Source of the DNA: Meishania litoralis | GTDB lineage: Bacteria > Bacteroidota > Bacteroidia > Flavobacteriales > Flavobacteriaceae | Assembly (NCBI RefSeq): GCF_042611095.1 | Contig: NZ_JBHFPV010000007.1 | Location: 1-63,651, forward strand | Direction of reading: 5' to 3' | DNA length: 63,651 bases | Shown here: positions 7,205 to 15,556 of the stretch, in pieces | Layout: every line of letters starts with the position of its first letter | Numbering within the stretch: the stretch's first letter is position 1 | Notes under the pieces: generated by a model | Seen by the model: the letters and a program-made list of their open reading frames with translations, nothing else | Told to the model about the DNA's origin: nothing | Databases searched by the model: none | Translations under genes and position numbers: made by a program

Positions 7205-7776
7205 GTCAAAACAGCGCTTTTGATATCGAACTCGTAAACAGGAGCAAGGCCGGAGACACATTGGCATTTAGAGATTTAGTGAATGCCTATAAAGATGTGT
7301 CTCTTACCTTGGCCTGTTCTGTGTTGAAAGACACAGACCTTGCTCAAGATGCGGTTCAAACGGCATTTATAAAAGTGTATGAAAAATTGAATACGTTTAG
7401 ACAGGACTCAAAATTTTCGACTTGGCTGTACCGCATTGTCATCAATACAGCGTATAATCTTTTGAAACAGCAGAAAAACCACCACCAAATGGACGTTCTT
7501 TCCAATTTGGCTGTTGAAACGGATGGAAAATCGGAAGCAAAAGCATTAACGGAACAAGAGCAAAGAAAGTACATCAATCTAGCGCTAAATAGAATAAGAC
7601 CGGATGAAGCGTTGATATTACGCTTGTTCTATTTATACGAACATACAATCATTGAGATTAAAGAAATTACAGGTTTTAGCAAGTCAAAAATTAAAGTCGA
7701 TTTACATCGGGGGCGAGAAAATATGGAGCTACAACTTCAAAAAATGTTAGGTAACGAAATAACGCAATTATTATGA
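7201..7776 (+). CDS. ECF RNA polymerase sigma factor
   Basis: A 191-residue sigma-70 family protein. Region 2 is clear (AFRDLVNAYKDVSLTLACSV, DLAQDAVQTAFIKVYEKL, FSTWLYRIVINTAYN). Region 4 follows (RIRPDEALILRLFYLYEHTI, IKEITGFSKSKIKVDLHRGR). The start is probably GTG 7201, giving the 4-bp GTGA overlap with the upstream gene; an ATG at 7180 would add seven residues and a longer overlap. Its own stop overlaps the ATG of the next membrane protein (ATGA). It should direct polymerase to a small stress regulon; the signal is unknown. Confidence 0.9.
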   Translation: MSQNSAFDIELVNRSKAGDTLAFRDLVNAYKDVSLTLACSVLKDTDLAQDAVQTAFIKVYEKLNTFRQDSKFSTWLYRIVINTAYNLLKQQKNHHQMDVLSNLAVETDGKSEAKALTEQEQRKYINLALNRIRPDEALILRLFYLYEHTIIEIKEITGFSKSKIKVDLHRGRENMELQLQKMLGNEITQLL

Positions 7777-8111
7777 ACGAAGATCAGGCCAAAGTACTTT
7801 TAAAGAAAAGTGCTTTGAAAACAACAGAAGATTTTACGGATAGTTTAATGGTGCAAATCGACGCCAAATCCATCAATCATATTCAACCCGGTTTCCCTTC
7901 GGTAAAAAGAGTTTTATCAATAATAACTTTAGTTGTAGTGTTAGCGTCAGCGCTACTTTTTTGTGTTGATTTTAAATTTCTTTCAGAATTAGAAATTGTT
8001 GGTGGTGTTCATCGCACAAAACTATTCGCAGTGGTACTTTTTTCAGTCTTACTTGGAATAAATCACGTATTAAAATTACATTATTCGTTAAAATACACAC
8101 TCAGCAACTAA
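7773..8111 (+). CDS. two-TM membrane protein, putative anti-sigma factor
   Basis: A 112-residue protein coupled to the sigma factor by an ATGA overlap. The N-terminal about 45 residues are soluble and charged (MNEDQAKVLLKKSALKTTED), followed by two transmembrane segments (about 48-67 and 82-100). This position and the soluble N-terminal domain before the membrane fit an anti-sigma factor. No ZAS motif (HxxxCxxC) is present, so the assignment rests on context. The stop codon merges into CTAACAATAG, which resembles the left end of the cassette-like elements elsewhere in the window. Confidence 0.6.
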   Translation: MNEDQAKVLLKKSALKTTEDFTDSLMVQIDAKSINHIQPGFPSVKRVLSIITLVVVLASALLFCVDFKFLSELEIVGGVHRTKLFAVVLFSVLLGINHVLKLHYSLKYTLSN

Positions 8112-8303
8112 CAATAGTGGAAAAATTAAAATAGTTGTTGGCAACAAAATATCTCAAAGCACATAACTAATTAGTTGCTTAATGGAGGTTAAAATATATT
8201 TGGAAAATCGTCAAAGTTTAAAAATTTGGCTTATTCTAAACGGAAAAATAATTACATAATATGCAAGTTACAAGCCATAAACAAAACCATTTTCACTCAT
8301 AAG

Positions 8304-9764
8304 ATGAAACCAAAATCCCTATTATTTGCATTTATCTTTTACCCTTTGCTCCTTTTAGGACAAGAAACATTGACTGAAAAACAAGTAACGGAAGACTATA
8401 CCATTCTAAAGAATGTTTTGACCAACGGCTACCCAAGCTTATATGAGTATACCTCCCAGCTCCAATGGGATAGCCTATTTACAAACTTTGAAAAGAAAAA
8501 ATTGACAACCATTAAAACTACCAGTGAATTGTTCAAATCCATTGCAGAGCTAACGAACTATGCCAGGGACGGGCACCTAATAGTTATGCGGCCGCAACTC
8601 ACTTCAATACCAAAATTATTTCCCTTATTGGTAAAAATAATCGACGGTAGATTATATACAGATACAGATGATTTTGGCATTCCAATTGGTTCCGAAATAA
8701 TTTCCATAGACAATACAAGTGCGATAGAATTAAGGCAAAAACTTATGAAATACGCACCTTCAGATGGTTTTAATACAACAAAAAAAGATAGACAAATAGA
8801 ACGTGAATTTGGCATTTTACACTTTTACGAGTTTGGCGCTAAAGATTTCTACCAGATAGAGTACAAAACACCTTCTAATGAAGTGTTCACAAAGAATTTA
8901 GAAAGCCAACCTTTTGAAAGTATCGGTGGCAGGTTCGTAAATAGAAACTCCTATTTTTCAATATATCATAGGGCTACCAATACATCGGAATTTGTTAAGA
9001 ACACAGTAGGTAAAAAAGAGCCGTTTTTATATTTTATTGATTCGGTCAATACGGCCGTATTGACAATGAATACCTTCCAGTTGGATGTTGAAAGATTTCA
9101 AACGGAACTAAAGACTATTTTTAAAGACATAAATCGAAAAAAGGTTGAAAATCTAATTGTTGATATCAGACAAAATGATGGCGGTTATCCATTGAACAGC
9201 ATTAAAGCTTTTTCTTATATAGCACGGGAACCATTTAAACAAAGAGCTGCAACGTGCGTCATTACTGCCAGTTTGCCGGAAGAAAACCACAGTCAAAATT
9301 TAGTGAATGGATATACCTATAAAACATTTTTCAAAAAATACTACCAGAATGCTTCGAAGAAAGGAAACGAATGGGTATCGACAACCGATGAGAACGAACC
9401 CTTTATGGTACCAGATAAATACGGATTTAAAGGAAAAACCTACGTATTGATCGGGGGAAAAACCTTTTCAGCAGGTTCAAGTTTCGCGTTATTCTGCAAA
9501 AATCAAGGCATTACGTTAATTGGAGAAGAAACAGGCGGCAATTATTACACCCAAACAGGCGGGTATCCAATGCTTTATACATTGCCTAATTCAAAAATTA
9601 AAATACTGATTTCATTTGTTAGAATAAGTCGTTATGTAAAAGATGAAACGATTAAAAGTGGTAGTGGAATATTGCCTGATACTCGAGTTCCTTTAACAGT
9701 TCAAGACTTAATAAAAGGCAGAGACAGTCAATTGGATTATGTCATAAAGCAAATAAATGAGTGA
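8304..9764 (+). CDS. S41 family (tail-specific type) secreted peptidase
   Basis: A 486-residue protein with signal peptide (MKPKSLLFAFIFYPLLLLG, then QETL). The C-terminal half is the S41 crotonase-like protease domain: VENLIVDIRQNDGG, then KTYVLIGGKTFSAGSSFALF with the nucleophile Ser in the FSAGSSF turn (about residue 389-392), then LIGEETGG and a final GSGILPDTRVPLTVQDL. No PDZ motif is obvious in the N-terminal part. An upstream in-frame start at 8226 lacks a signal sequence and is rejected. Probably a periplasmic or lipid-side processing peptidase. The 8112-8303 gap holds no gene I can see. Confidence 0.85.
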   Translation: MKPKSLLFAFIFYPLLLLGQETLTEKQVTEDYTILKNVLTNGYPSLYEYTSQLQWDSLFTNFEKKKLTTIKTTSELFKSIAELTNYARDGHLIVMRPQLTSIPKLFPLLVKIIDGRLYTDTDDFGIPIGSEIISIDNTSAIELRQKLMKYAPSDGFNTTKKDRQIEREFGILHFYEFGAKDFYQIEYKTPSNEVFTKNLESQPFESIGGRFVNRNSYFSIYHRATNTSEFVKNTVGKKEPFLYFIDSVNTAVLTMNTFQLDVERFQTELKTIFKDINRKKVENLIVDIRQNDGGYPLNSIKAFSYIAREPFKQRAATCVITASLPEENHSQNLVNGYTYKTFFKKYYQNASKKGNEWVSTTDENEPFMVPDKYGFKGKTYVLIGGKTFSAGSSFALFCKNQGITLIGEETGGNYYTQTGGYPMLYTLPNSKIKILISFVRISRYVKDETIKSGSGILPDTRVPLTVQDLIKGRDSQLDYVIKQINE

Positions 9765-9969
9765 TAATAGATATTGACAGTTTGAAAAATAGTAGATTTT
9801 CAGAGATTATCGAATTGAATTCCTGCGGTATTCGGTCATTCGGTAAATCTAAAATATTTATAGAAACTAAAGTAACTGCAATGAAATTGCAGGGTTTTAA
9901 CCTTTAACTAGATAATAAAAACTAAGTTTAACCCACGGATAGATCAAATCTGGGCAGTCCATTTGCCAT

Positions 9970-10008
9970 GGTCAGTTTCATCCGGCGAAGGTGGGTCACT
10001 TTAGCCGG
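9970..10008. repeat. tandem IS-end-like repeat
   Basis: GGTCAGTTTCATCCGG (9970-9985) is repeated as GGTCACTTTAGCCGG (9994-10008), 24 bp apart. Short multiple terminal repeats of this GGTCAnTTT...CCGG type are characteristic of the ends of IS21-family elements. No transposase accompanies it, so it is probably a residual IS end. It directly abuts the truncated amidohydrolase at 10020. The preceding 9765-9969 holds only a short TGCA-type hairpin. Confidence 0.4.
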
Positions 10009-10019
10009 CTTATCCAATT

Positions 10020-10205
10020 AAGGCTTACACCATAAATTCTGCTTATGTAATGCGACAAGAAAATAAAGTAGGAACTTTAGAAGTTGGCAAAGAGGCTGAT
10101 TTCATTGTTTTAAGCCAAAATCTTTTTGACATACCAACCAATCAAATCAACCAAACGCAAGTCTTAGAAACCTACCTAAAAGGTGAACTGATTTACGAAC
10201 AGTAG
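10020..10205 (+). pseudogene. C-terminal remnant of an amidohydrolase (YtcJ-like)
   Basis: The frame reads KAYTINSAYVMRQENKVGTL, EVGKEADFIVLSQNLFDI, then a 20-residue tail ending KGELIYEQ and a TAG stop. This is the end of an amidohydrolase-3 (YtcJ-like) enzyme: the strand that closes the barrel plus the typical VGKEADFIVL motif. The catalytic part is gone; upstream in frame there is a stop and the IS-end-like repeat. No start codon or RBS is usable. Confidence 0.7.
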
Positions 10206-10212
10206 AATAAAT

Positions 10213-10340
10213 GATGTTTGCCGACAACGTACGATCATAATCGCGGCAGATTCGACTTCCTGTCGACTTTGCTCGGGGCAGGCTAGAATCCACCCCGCCT
10301 GCCTGCCGGTAGGCAAGTCGGAATTATTGAAGTCCGTGTT
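10213..10340 (+). repeat. attC-like/intergenic repeat, degraded
   Basis: Eight bases after the remnant's stop, TGTTTGCCGACAAC (AAC at 10226-10228) is followed by CGGCAGATTCGACTTC at about 10244-10259, which matches the CGGCGGATTCGACTAC stretch of the element at 62728-62866. A right arm complementary to the left is not found; GC-rich repeats (CCTGCCTGCCGG) fill the middle. The rest, up to 10613, contains no gene. Confidence 0.45.
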
Positions 10341-10613
10341 TAATCAAAAGTAGTAACTTACAAGGTTATAAGTAAAGCGTTAAGGCATATGGCGCAATAG
10401 GAGGGTGATTTATAATCTTTGTTTAAAAATCCTTAAAAGAATACCGTAGAAGTCGTATGCAAATTAACGGGGCATGTATAAGGCATAAGTTATCAACCAA
10501 AAATCATACCGATAGACATCTCAACGGCTAGAAACCAGAACGACTATGGTAATTAATATTAGCTTTTTTTACCTGCCCATCGAAAATTAAAAATCTTAAC
10601 AAAATACAAGACC

Positions 10614-11156
10614 ATGAAACAACTATTTATCCTAACAGCGACAATATTGTTTTTTTCATTCACGGCACCACTGTCCGCCCAGCGGAATGATTTCATCAAA
10701 GATTATTTGGAGCGATTTGAAAACTCCCGTAAGTATTTGGTCCTTGTGGCCGAAACGATGCCCGAAGAGCAGTATGAATTCAAGGCTTCGCCCGAGTCGT
10801 TGACCTTTGCCGAAAACCTGATGCATATCGGATACGCAATGGATTGGCACTGTCAGTCATTGCTGGGTGGGCGTGAATCAAGAAATTGGGAGACTGATAC
10901 GGTTTACAAAGTCGGTAAAAAATCCAAAAAAGAAATGATTTCGACAATCGAAAAAACATTTGATGAAACCATAAAATTGATCGAGCAGTTTGACCCAATT
11001 GAACTTGACGAAGAATTGGACTATTTTGGGCTAAACAGAACGAAACGACAAATTTTTTTATTGCTGGCCGACCATATAACCCACCACAGAGGGCAGATGC
11101 TTGTTTATATGAGGCTGAACGGAATTGTTCCACCGAGATACGTGCTGTTTCAATAA
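10614..11156 (+). CDS. exported DinB family protein
   Basis: A 180-residue protein with a signal peptide (cut after PLSAQ). The mature part is a DinB four-helix bundle: EYLERF-type first helix, ENLMHIGYAMDWH with His 71, and DHITHHRGQMLVYMRLNGIV with the metal-binding His pair at 154/158. The three histidines are the divalent-metal site of the DinB/YfiT superfamily, whose members include thiol-dependent transferases and hydrolases. Secreted members are frequent in Bacteroidota, but their substrate is not known. It stands alone. Confidence 0.85.
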   Translation: MKQLFILTATILFFSFTAPLSAQRNDFIKDYLERFENSRKYLVLVAETMPEEQYEFKASPESLTFAENLMHIGYAMDWHCQSLLGGRESRNWETDTVYKVGKKSKKEMISTIEKTFDETIKLIEQFDPIELDEELDYFGLNRTKRQIFLLLADHITHHRGQMLVYMRLNGIVPPRYVLFQ

Positions 11157-11248
11157 CCCTGGCGAAATCGAACTTATAGCGAGTTGACCGAATTGCACAA
11201 TTGAACGCCAAACAAAAAATACAGCGACACCGAATAACTAGAAAAACA

Positions 11249-11665
11249 ATGAACAAAATATTTGAGACCTATCGACCGAAAGGCTTTGGAACGGTAAACG
11301 CATATTTGTTCGCCGAGAACCCAAAAGAACTGATCGAATTTTTAAAGAATGCGTTCTATGCAACGGAAATCGATCGATCGCTAAACCCAAAAACTGGAGA
11401 TATTTCCAATGTCATCCTAAAAATAGGGGATTCTTGTTTTATGATCAGTCAGGCAAGAGACCAATTTCTGAATATGCGGGCGGCATTCTATCTTTATGTT
11501 GACAATGTTGACGAAATACACGAAAGAGCCATTACATATGGTGCCAAAGTAGAATTCAACCCAGCCGATATGCCGTATGGAGATCGCCAATCGGGCATTA
11601 TCGATCCTAGCGGAAACTATTGGTGGATCTCAAAGCGGCTGGTGAACAAGGGCTATCACGAATAA
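11249..11665 (+). CDS. VOC (glyoxalase/PhnB-like) family protein
   Basis: A 138-residue protein of the vicinal oxygen chelate fold: GTVNAYLFAENPKELIEFLK opens the first beta-alpha-beta module, SNVILKIGDSCFMISQA completes it, AAFYLYVDNVDEIHERAITYG opens the second, and DRQSGIIDPSGNYWWIS closes it. The last motif (DPxGNxW) is typical of PhnB-like proteins. It starts with ATG 11249; a TTG at 11201 is possible but has no support. Function undefined; dioxygenase, lyase and antibiotic-binding members share this fold. Confidence 0.8.
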   Translation: MNKIFETYRPKGFGTVNAYLFAENPKELIEFLKNAFYATEIDRSLNPKTGDISNVILKIGDSCFMISQARDQFLNMRAAFYLYVDNVDEIHERAITYGAKVEFNPADMPYGDRQSGIIDPSGNYWWISKRLVNKGYHE

Positions 11666-11675
11666 ATAATGACCA

Positions 11676-11924
11676 ATGACAAAACTAGATCCGATCATAG
11701 CGGTAAATGACGTTGTAAAAAGTTCAAAACGGTATCGATCCGTTTTTGGATGCAGAAGCAGGCACGGTGGTCCTGAATTTGACATATTGGTCTCAGACAA
11801 TGACGAAGTGGTCCTTGGTCTCCATAAGTGGGGGGCATATGACCACCCTACGATAGAAAAGCCCCATAATAGTCCGGGGAATGGGCTGATTCTTTATTTC
11901 ATTACGGTTAATTATGAAGGATAG
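11676..11924 (+). pseudogene. truncated VOC family gene
   Basis: Eighty-two residues starting MTKLDPIIAVNDVVKSSKRY and ending ILYFITVNYEG. This is the first beta-alpha-beta module and middle strand of a VOC protein that is normally about 120-130 residues; the second half (helix plus closing strands) is missing and I find it in no frame downstream. It follows the complete VOC gene by 10 bp, so the two may once have been a pair. It could still be expressed but should not fold as a full VOC unit. Confidence 0.55.
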
Positions 11925-11948
11925 CAAGAGTAGCCGGTCTAAAACTTT

Positions 11949-13400
11949 ATGGCGATGGCATTGAGACAATTAATACCCTTTCTTTTATCGGTCATCATTC
12001 TAGGTTGCAAGCCAAATTCCAAATCGGGTTTAATCGCTTTGAATTCAAGAATCGATACTGTAAAAAATAGGATTGCACTAGACCGAAATGTATTAAAGTA
12101 TGTAAAATACGATTCCAACAGTATTGCCCTGACCCATGCGACCGTTTTCGACGGAAAAGGAAACCCTGCGAAAGAAGATCAAACGATTATTGTCAAAAAC
12201 GGTTATTTTGAAGCAATTGGGCAAAATTCCGAAATTGACATACCCGAAAAGGCAACCGTAATAGATCTAAGGGGAAAAACGGTCATTCCGGGAATCGTAG
12301 GCGTTCATAACCATCTTCATATCCCCCGATTTCCGTTTGTAGGAGAGATCGCTTCAAAACTTTATTTGGCATCGGGGGTAACAACGATCCAAACGTGCGG
12401 CGCCGCTTCGCCACAACAGGAAATCGATTTGTCAAAGAAAATTGAACAAGGCCAGGTTATCGGCCCCAACATTGTAACTAGCGGCCCATATTTTACAGGT
12501 AATGGAGGTAATCTGAATATGATTATTCCCGAGAGCGACCAACAAATAAGGGACACAATACGATATTGGGCCAAAAAAGGAGTTCGTTGGTTTAAGGTAT
12601 ATCGCAATACTTCCCCTAAAGATTTAGAAACCATAGTCGATGAGGCCCATAAGCAGGGCGCCAAAGTAACCGGACATCTATGTTCGATTACTTTTGAGCA
12701 GGCCGTTAAAATAGGTATCGACGGAATCGAACACGGACTCAACAGTGCCAGTGACTTCAGAAATAACAAGACATTCGGTATATGCGACGGTTCACGGGAA
12801 TATATGGATCAACTTGAAATCAATAGTAATGAGGTAAAAGCCCTGCAAAGTCTGATGATCGATAATGATGTTTTTTTGACTTCTACTCTCTCCATTTTCG
12901 AGGCAAGTGTTCCCGAAAGAGCTTTTGCCGATGAACGCACTTTGGCCATCATGTCCCCTATGCAAATTTCAGAGTATACCGACCGCAGGAAAAACTTTGA
13001 TAGTATGGATTCAAAAGACGGGGTCAGAGAAAAAAGGTTAAAACGCATTATGCAATTTGAACGTCAATTCTATGAAATGGGAGGTACCTTGACCGCAGGA
13101 GTCGATGCCGGCAGACATGTTCTTCCGGGTTTTGGCGACCAACGAAATTTCGAATTGTTGAAAGAAGCGGGTTTTACCAACCAAGAGGCCTTGAAGGTCA
13201 TGACCACCAATGGGGCAAAAGTACTTTCAAATCGCAATATCGGGTCTATCGTAGTTGGCAAGAAAGCGGATTTCGTCGTAATCGATGGACAAATTGAAAA
13301 TTCAATACGAAATGTAGCACTGGTTTTTAAGGATGGCTATGGGTATGACCCGAAACTTATTTTAGAAGATATAAAAGGTAAGTTTGTAATTGATCAATAA
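11949..13400 (+). CDS. amidohydrolase family lipoprotein
   Basis: A 483-residue metal-dependent amidohydrolase anchored as a lipoprotein (PFLLSVIILGCKPN, lipobox LGC). Motifs in order: TVIPGIVGVHNHLH (HxH metal ligands, about residue 120), the fifth-strand AKVTGHL, DGIEHG, and GGTLTAGVDAG (catalytic Asp), then the C-terminal GSIVVGKKADFVVID of the composite beta-sandwich. The family includes imidazolonepropionase- and prolidase-like enzymes. Two Mets, at residues 1 and 3, are both possible starts. Expected in the periplasm; substrate unknown. Confidence 0.85.
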   Translation: MAMALRQLIPFLLSVIILGCKPNSKSGLIALNSRIDTVKNRIALDRNVLKYVKYDSNSIALTHATVFDGKGNPAKEDQTIIVKNGYFEAIGQNSEIDIPEKATVIDLRGKTVIPGIVGVHNHLHIPRFPFVGEIASKLYLASGVTTIQTCGAASPQQEIDLSKKIEQGQVIGPNIVTSGPYFTGNGGNLNMIIPESDQQIRDTIRYWAKKGVRWFKVYRNTSPKDLETIVDEAHKQGAKVTGHLCSITFEQAVKIGIDGIEHGLNSASDFRNNKTFGICDGSREYMDQLEINSNEVKALQSLMIDNDVFLTSTLSIFEASVPERAFADERTLAIMSPMQISEYTDRRKNFDSMDSKDGVREKRLKRIMQFERQFYEMGGTLTAGVDAGRHVLPGFGDQRNFELLKEAGFTNQEALKVMTTNGAKVLSNRNIGSIVVGKKADFVVIDGQIENSIRNVALVFKDGYGYDPKLILEDIKGKFVIDQ

Positions 13401-13454
13401 AATAGAAAGTACCCTTTAAGAACAGGTAAAAAAATAATAATTAAATTCAAAAAA

Positions 13455-13874
13455 ATGGCAACAAATATCTCAAAATTGATGATAAACGCTTCTAAGGACA
13501 AAGTTTGGGATGCACTAACGATTCCTGAAAAAGTGAAGGCGTGGCAATATGGAAGTGAATTGACAACGGATTGGAAAGTCGGTAATGAAATTCGTTTTAA
13601 ATCGGAATGGGAAGGACAAATTTTTGAACAGTGGGGAACAGTATTGGAATTTGAACCCAACCATAAATTAAAATATAATCTATTCGCCCCAAGACCTGAC
13701 CTCGACGACAAGCCCGAAAATTATTTTGAAATGGCCTATGAACTAGTCGAAAAAGAAAATGGAACTGAATTGTTGATTGTGCAAGAAGACAATCGCCCTG
13801 GGGCCAAACAAGAAGCGGTACAAGGCGAAGAAAATCCTGTTCTAAAAATGCTGAAAGAACTCATCGAGAAATAA
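13455..13874 (+). CDS. SRPBCC (AHSA1-type) domain protein
   Basis: A 139-residue protein of the START/Bet v1 fold of the AHSA1 type: MATNISKLMINASKDKVWDA, LTIPEKVKAWQYG, WKVGNEIRFKSEWEGQIFEQ, GTVLEFEPNHKLKY and a C-terminal helix ending MLKELIEK. Members bind hydrophobic ligands or act as general stress proteins. It has no membrane or export signal. It belongs to a loose row of small ligand-binding and oxidoreductase genes (13.4-15.5 kb). Confidence 0.8.
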   Translation: MATNISKLMINASKDKVWDALTIPEKVKAWQYGSELTTDWKVGNEIRFKSEWEGQIFEQWGTVLEFEPNHKLKYNLFAPRPDLDDKPENYFEMAYELVEKENGTELLIVQEDNRPGAKQEAVQGEENPVLKMLKELIEK

Positions 13875-13979
13875 AATAGTAAGTTACATTATTCGTAACT
13901 CGCTCTGGCCTTTATTTAAAACGATTCAAGTTATTGAATCTATAAAAATACGTACATTAATTTCAGAGAATTAAAGATT

Positions 13980-14900
13980 ATGAAGGCAATTATTTGCACA
14001 AGATATGGACCTCCAGAGGTATTGAAAATACAAGAAATACCCAAACCGAATCCAAAAAATGACGAAATACTAATCAAGATAATGGCATCGGCCATAAACT
14101 CAGGTGATGTAAGGGTCAGAGGCCTTAAGGTCAACGGTTTTCTGAAAATCGTGATGCGTTTGATGTTCGGCTTCACGAAACCTCGCAAGCCCGTTCTCGG
14201 AACGGTGTTTTCGGGTATTGTAGAAACAATAGGTGATAATACGACCCGATTCAAAGTTGGCGACGAGGTATTCGGCATGACGGGACTTAAATTCGGAACA
14301 TACGCTGAATACATTGTATTAAACCACAACGATAAGGTAATCTTAAAACCCGAAAATGCAACATTTGAGGAAGCCGCGGCATTACCCTTTGGCGGCCAAA
14401 CGGCGATTTACTTTTTGGAAAAAGCAGGTATAGAAAAAATATCGAATCCTGAAGTTTTAATCATTGGCGCGACCGGGGCTGTCGGTACTGCCGCCCTGCA
14501 GATAGCAAAATATCATAATGCCGAAATAACCGCGGTCTGTAGTACAAAAGGTGCTGAACTTGTGAAAAGCCTAGGGGTCTCGAGGTTAATTCTTTATGAC
14601 AAGGAAGACTTTACACAAAGCAAATCAAAATTCGACATAATATTCGATGCCGTGGGCAAAACCTCGAAAAGCCAATGCAAAAAGTTATTGAAAAAAGGAG
14701 GCGTTTATAAAACTGTCGGAGGTATGGAAGTTGCCGCCGAGAACAAAAAACAACTGGAAATGCTCAAAGCACTGTTTGAAAAAGGAGAATACGATGCCAC
14801 AATAGACAGGGTTTTTCCGATGGACAAAGTGGTTGAGGCACATCGTTACGTCGACACGGAACGAAAAAAAGGAAATGTGGTATTGAAAATTAGCGGATAG
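13980..14900 (+). CDS. NAD(P)-dependent quinone oxidoreductase-like (MDR)
   Basis: A 306-residue zinc-free medium-chain dehydrogenase/reductase of the quinone oxidoreductase type. The GroES-like part opens MKAIICTRYGPPEVLKIQEI and includes PVLGTVFSGIVETIG and FKVGDEVFGMTG. The nucleotide-binding part carries VLIIGATGAVGTAALQIAK (GxxGxVG), and the C-terminus MDKVVEAHRYVDTERKKGNV contains the usual EAHRY signature. Cytoplasmic; it would reduce quinones or enones with NADPH. Confidence 0.87.
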   Translation: MKAIICTRYGPPEVLKIQEIPKPNPKNDEILIKIMASAINSGDVRVRGLKVNGFLKIVMRLMFGFTKPRKPVLGTVFSGIVETIGDNTTRFKVGDEVFGMTGLKFGTYAEYIVLNHNDKVILKPENATFEEAAALPFGGQTAIYFLEKAGIEKISNPEVLIIGATGAVGTAALQIAKYHNAEITAVCSTKGAELVKSLGVSRLILYDKEDFTQSKSKFDIIFDAVGKTSKSQCKKLLKKGGVYKTVGGMEVAAENKKQLEMLKALFEKGEYDATIDRVFPMDKVVEAHRYVDTERKKGNVVLKISG

Positions 14901-14997
14901 CAATTTCTTCAATGTCAAATGAACAAAAGGCGAAAATTTTCAATATAAACAAGAACCGATAACCATACACTAACCGCGGCACATAAAGACAAACCAC

Positions 14998-15456
14998 ATG
15001 AAAACAAATATAGCGGACTTTAAAATCATCGGCATTTCTACTAGAACGACAAATGAAAATGGCGAGTCCGCAAAAGTATTGGGTGAACTTTGGGGAACAT
15101 TCTATTCGGAAAGAATTTCAGCTAAAATACCAAATAAAGACTCCGATGAAATCTATGCTATGTATACCGATTATGAAAGCGACTATACCGGAAAATACAC
15201 CGCAATCATAGGCCATAAGGTAAAATCACTACAAGTTGTACCCGATGGATTGATCGGGCGGGAATTCAAGGGTGGAAAATACACAAAACTGGTCGCAAAA
15301 GGAGAAATGCCCGAAGCAATCGTCAACCTATGGGAAAAAGTATGGGAAGAAGATCAGAAGTTGATGCGCAGATATACGGTCGACTTTGAAATCTATGGAG
15401 CCAAATCACAAAACGGGACCGAATCAGAGGTCGAGGTATTTTTGGCAACGGAGTGA
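14998..15456 (+). CDS. GyrI-like effector-binding domain protein
   Basis: A 152-residue stand-alone GyrI-like (AraC effector-binding) domain: FKIIGISTRTTNENGESAKV, LGELWGTFYSE, the tyrosine-rich middle YAMYTDYESDYTGKYTAIIG, GGKYTKLVAKGEMPEAIVNL and YTVDFEIYG with an acidic end. In transcription factors this domain binds small hydrophobic or cationic ligands; free domains sequester or hydrolyse them. There is no DNA-binding part, so a regulator role is unlikely. Confidence 0.85.
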   Translation: MKTNIADFKIIGISTRTTNENGESAKVLGELWGTFYSERISAKIPNKDSDEIYAMYTDYESDYTGKYTAIIGHKVKSLQVVPDGLIGREFKGGKYTKLVAKGEMPEAIVNLWEKVWEEDQKLMRRYTVDFEIYGAKSQNGTESEVEVFLATE

Positions 15457-15556
15457 ATTTATCGGTCTTACTAGTTCGGGGCGATTGTCGAATCGGCGCA
15501 TGACATCAATATGTTGGCCTCTAGTCCACGTTTAAATAGGAAAGAGGAAAGAGCAC

